From: Pseudomonadota bacterium
Lineage (GTDB): Bacteria > Pseudomonadota > Gammaproteobacteria > Burkholderiales > Ferrovaceae
DNA: 51,083 nucleotides
Reading direction: 5' to 3'
Assembly (NCBI GenBank): GCA_021805445.1
Contig: JAJZFH010000025.1
Coordinates: forward strand, 1 to 51,083
A program made the translations under genes and the position numbers. Shown here piece by piece: positions 51,022-51,083 of the stretch; the stretch's first letter is position 1; each line of letters starts with the position of its first letter. The notes beneath the pieces are model-generated. The model saw nothing but the letters and a program-made list of their open reading frames with translations. It had not been told where the DNA came from and searched no databases.

Positions 51022-51083
51022 CTATTTCTCCTTGAATTCTTCGATCAAGTGGAATACCATCAAAAGGTGGCGGTTGTCTTTAA
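51022..51083 (-). CDS. 3' end of an unidentified gene
   Basis: From the window edge a minus-strand frame reads KDNRHLLMVFHLIEEFKEK and stops at TAG (51024-51022). The amphipathic, Leu/Glu/Lys-rich pattern looks like the natural C-terminal helix of a protein. It ends 84 bases before glk on the same strand, so glk may be the next gene of an operon. Too little is visible to name it. Confidence 0.35.
   Translation of the reverse strand, partial: KDNRHLLMVFHLIEEFKEK

Overview
The window reads as a compact stretch of core chromosome from a Gram-negative proteobacterium, most likely a betaproteobacterium. Supporting signs are a PHA-synthesis regulator (PhaR) beside rimO, a QseBC-type two-component system, the order nusB-ribH-ribB-ribE-ribD-nrdR, a pyrG-kdsA-eno-ftsB cluster, a lone COG4255/RpfE-like gene beside prfB-lysS, and outer-membrane machinery (bamD, lolD, lolC/E, kdsA). 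Genus cannot be decided from sequence reading alone. I see no tRNA, rRNA, insertion sequence, prophage or CRISPR array.

Layout. 1-9.8 kb (+): a lipoprotein of unknown role, then recC-recB-recD, overlapping end to start. 9.9-13.1 kb (+): ispB, then an OmpR-family regulator and its sensor kinase, with a PmrA-like operator and a strong terminator in the gap. 13.0-22.3 kb (-): a twelve-gene run pmbA-nrdR-ribD-ribE-ribB(X)-ribH-nusB-thiL-pgpA-pncC-recA-recX, with its own LexA-controlled promoter in front of recA. 22.3-28.1 kb (+): darP, a carboxylesterase, comEC and relA. 28.1-34.9 kb (-): rimO, a COG4255 gene, prfB (with the programmed +1 frameshift), lysS, lolC/E and lolD. 35.0-35.2 kb (-): a stand-alone transcription unit without a coding region, read here as a candidate small RNA. 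35.3-43.3 kb: phaR (+), rluD-pgeF-zupT (-), bamD (+), pyrG-kdsA-eno-ftsB (-). 43.3-51.1 kb: a large PAS/GAF GGDEF-EAL protein and an Aer-like chemoreceptor (both -), a uracil-DNA-glycosylase-like protein (+), glucokinase (-), and the last residues of a further gene.

How the parts work together. Recombination and DNA uptake are well represented: RecBCD, RecA, RecX and ComEC. Riboflavin synthesis is almost complete; only a functional GTP cyclohydrolase II is missing, because the second half of the RibB protein is degenerate. Lipoprotein export, outer-membrane assembly and LPS sugar synthesis sit beside translation genes, as is common in bacteria. Genes are packed so tightly that most convergent pairs touch or overlap, leaving no room for ordinary terminators.

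The least ordinary items are: the candidate sRNA at 34982-35124, which carries a long anti-Shine-Dalgarno tract; the chemoreceptor predicted to carry FAD in the cytoplasm and a c-type heme in the periplasm, with a flagellar sigma-28-type promoter; and a hairpin that would mask the ribosome binding site of the neighbouring c-di-GMP enzyme. No wholly new multi-gene system is evident. All assignments come from reading motifs and gene order; no database search was made.
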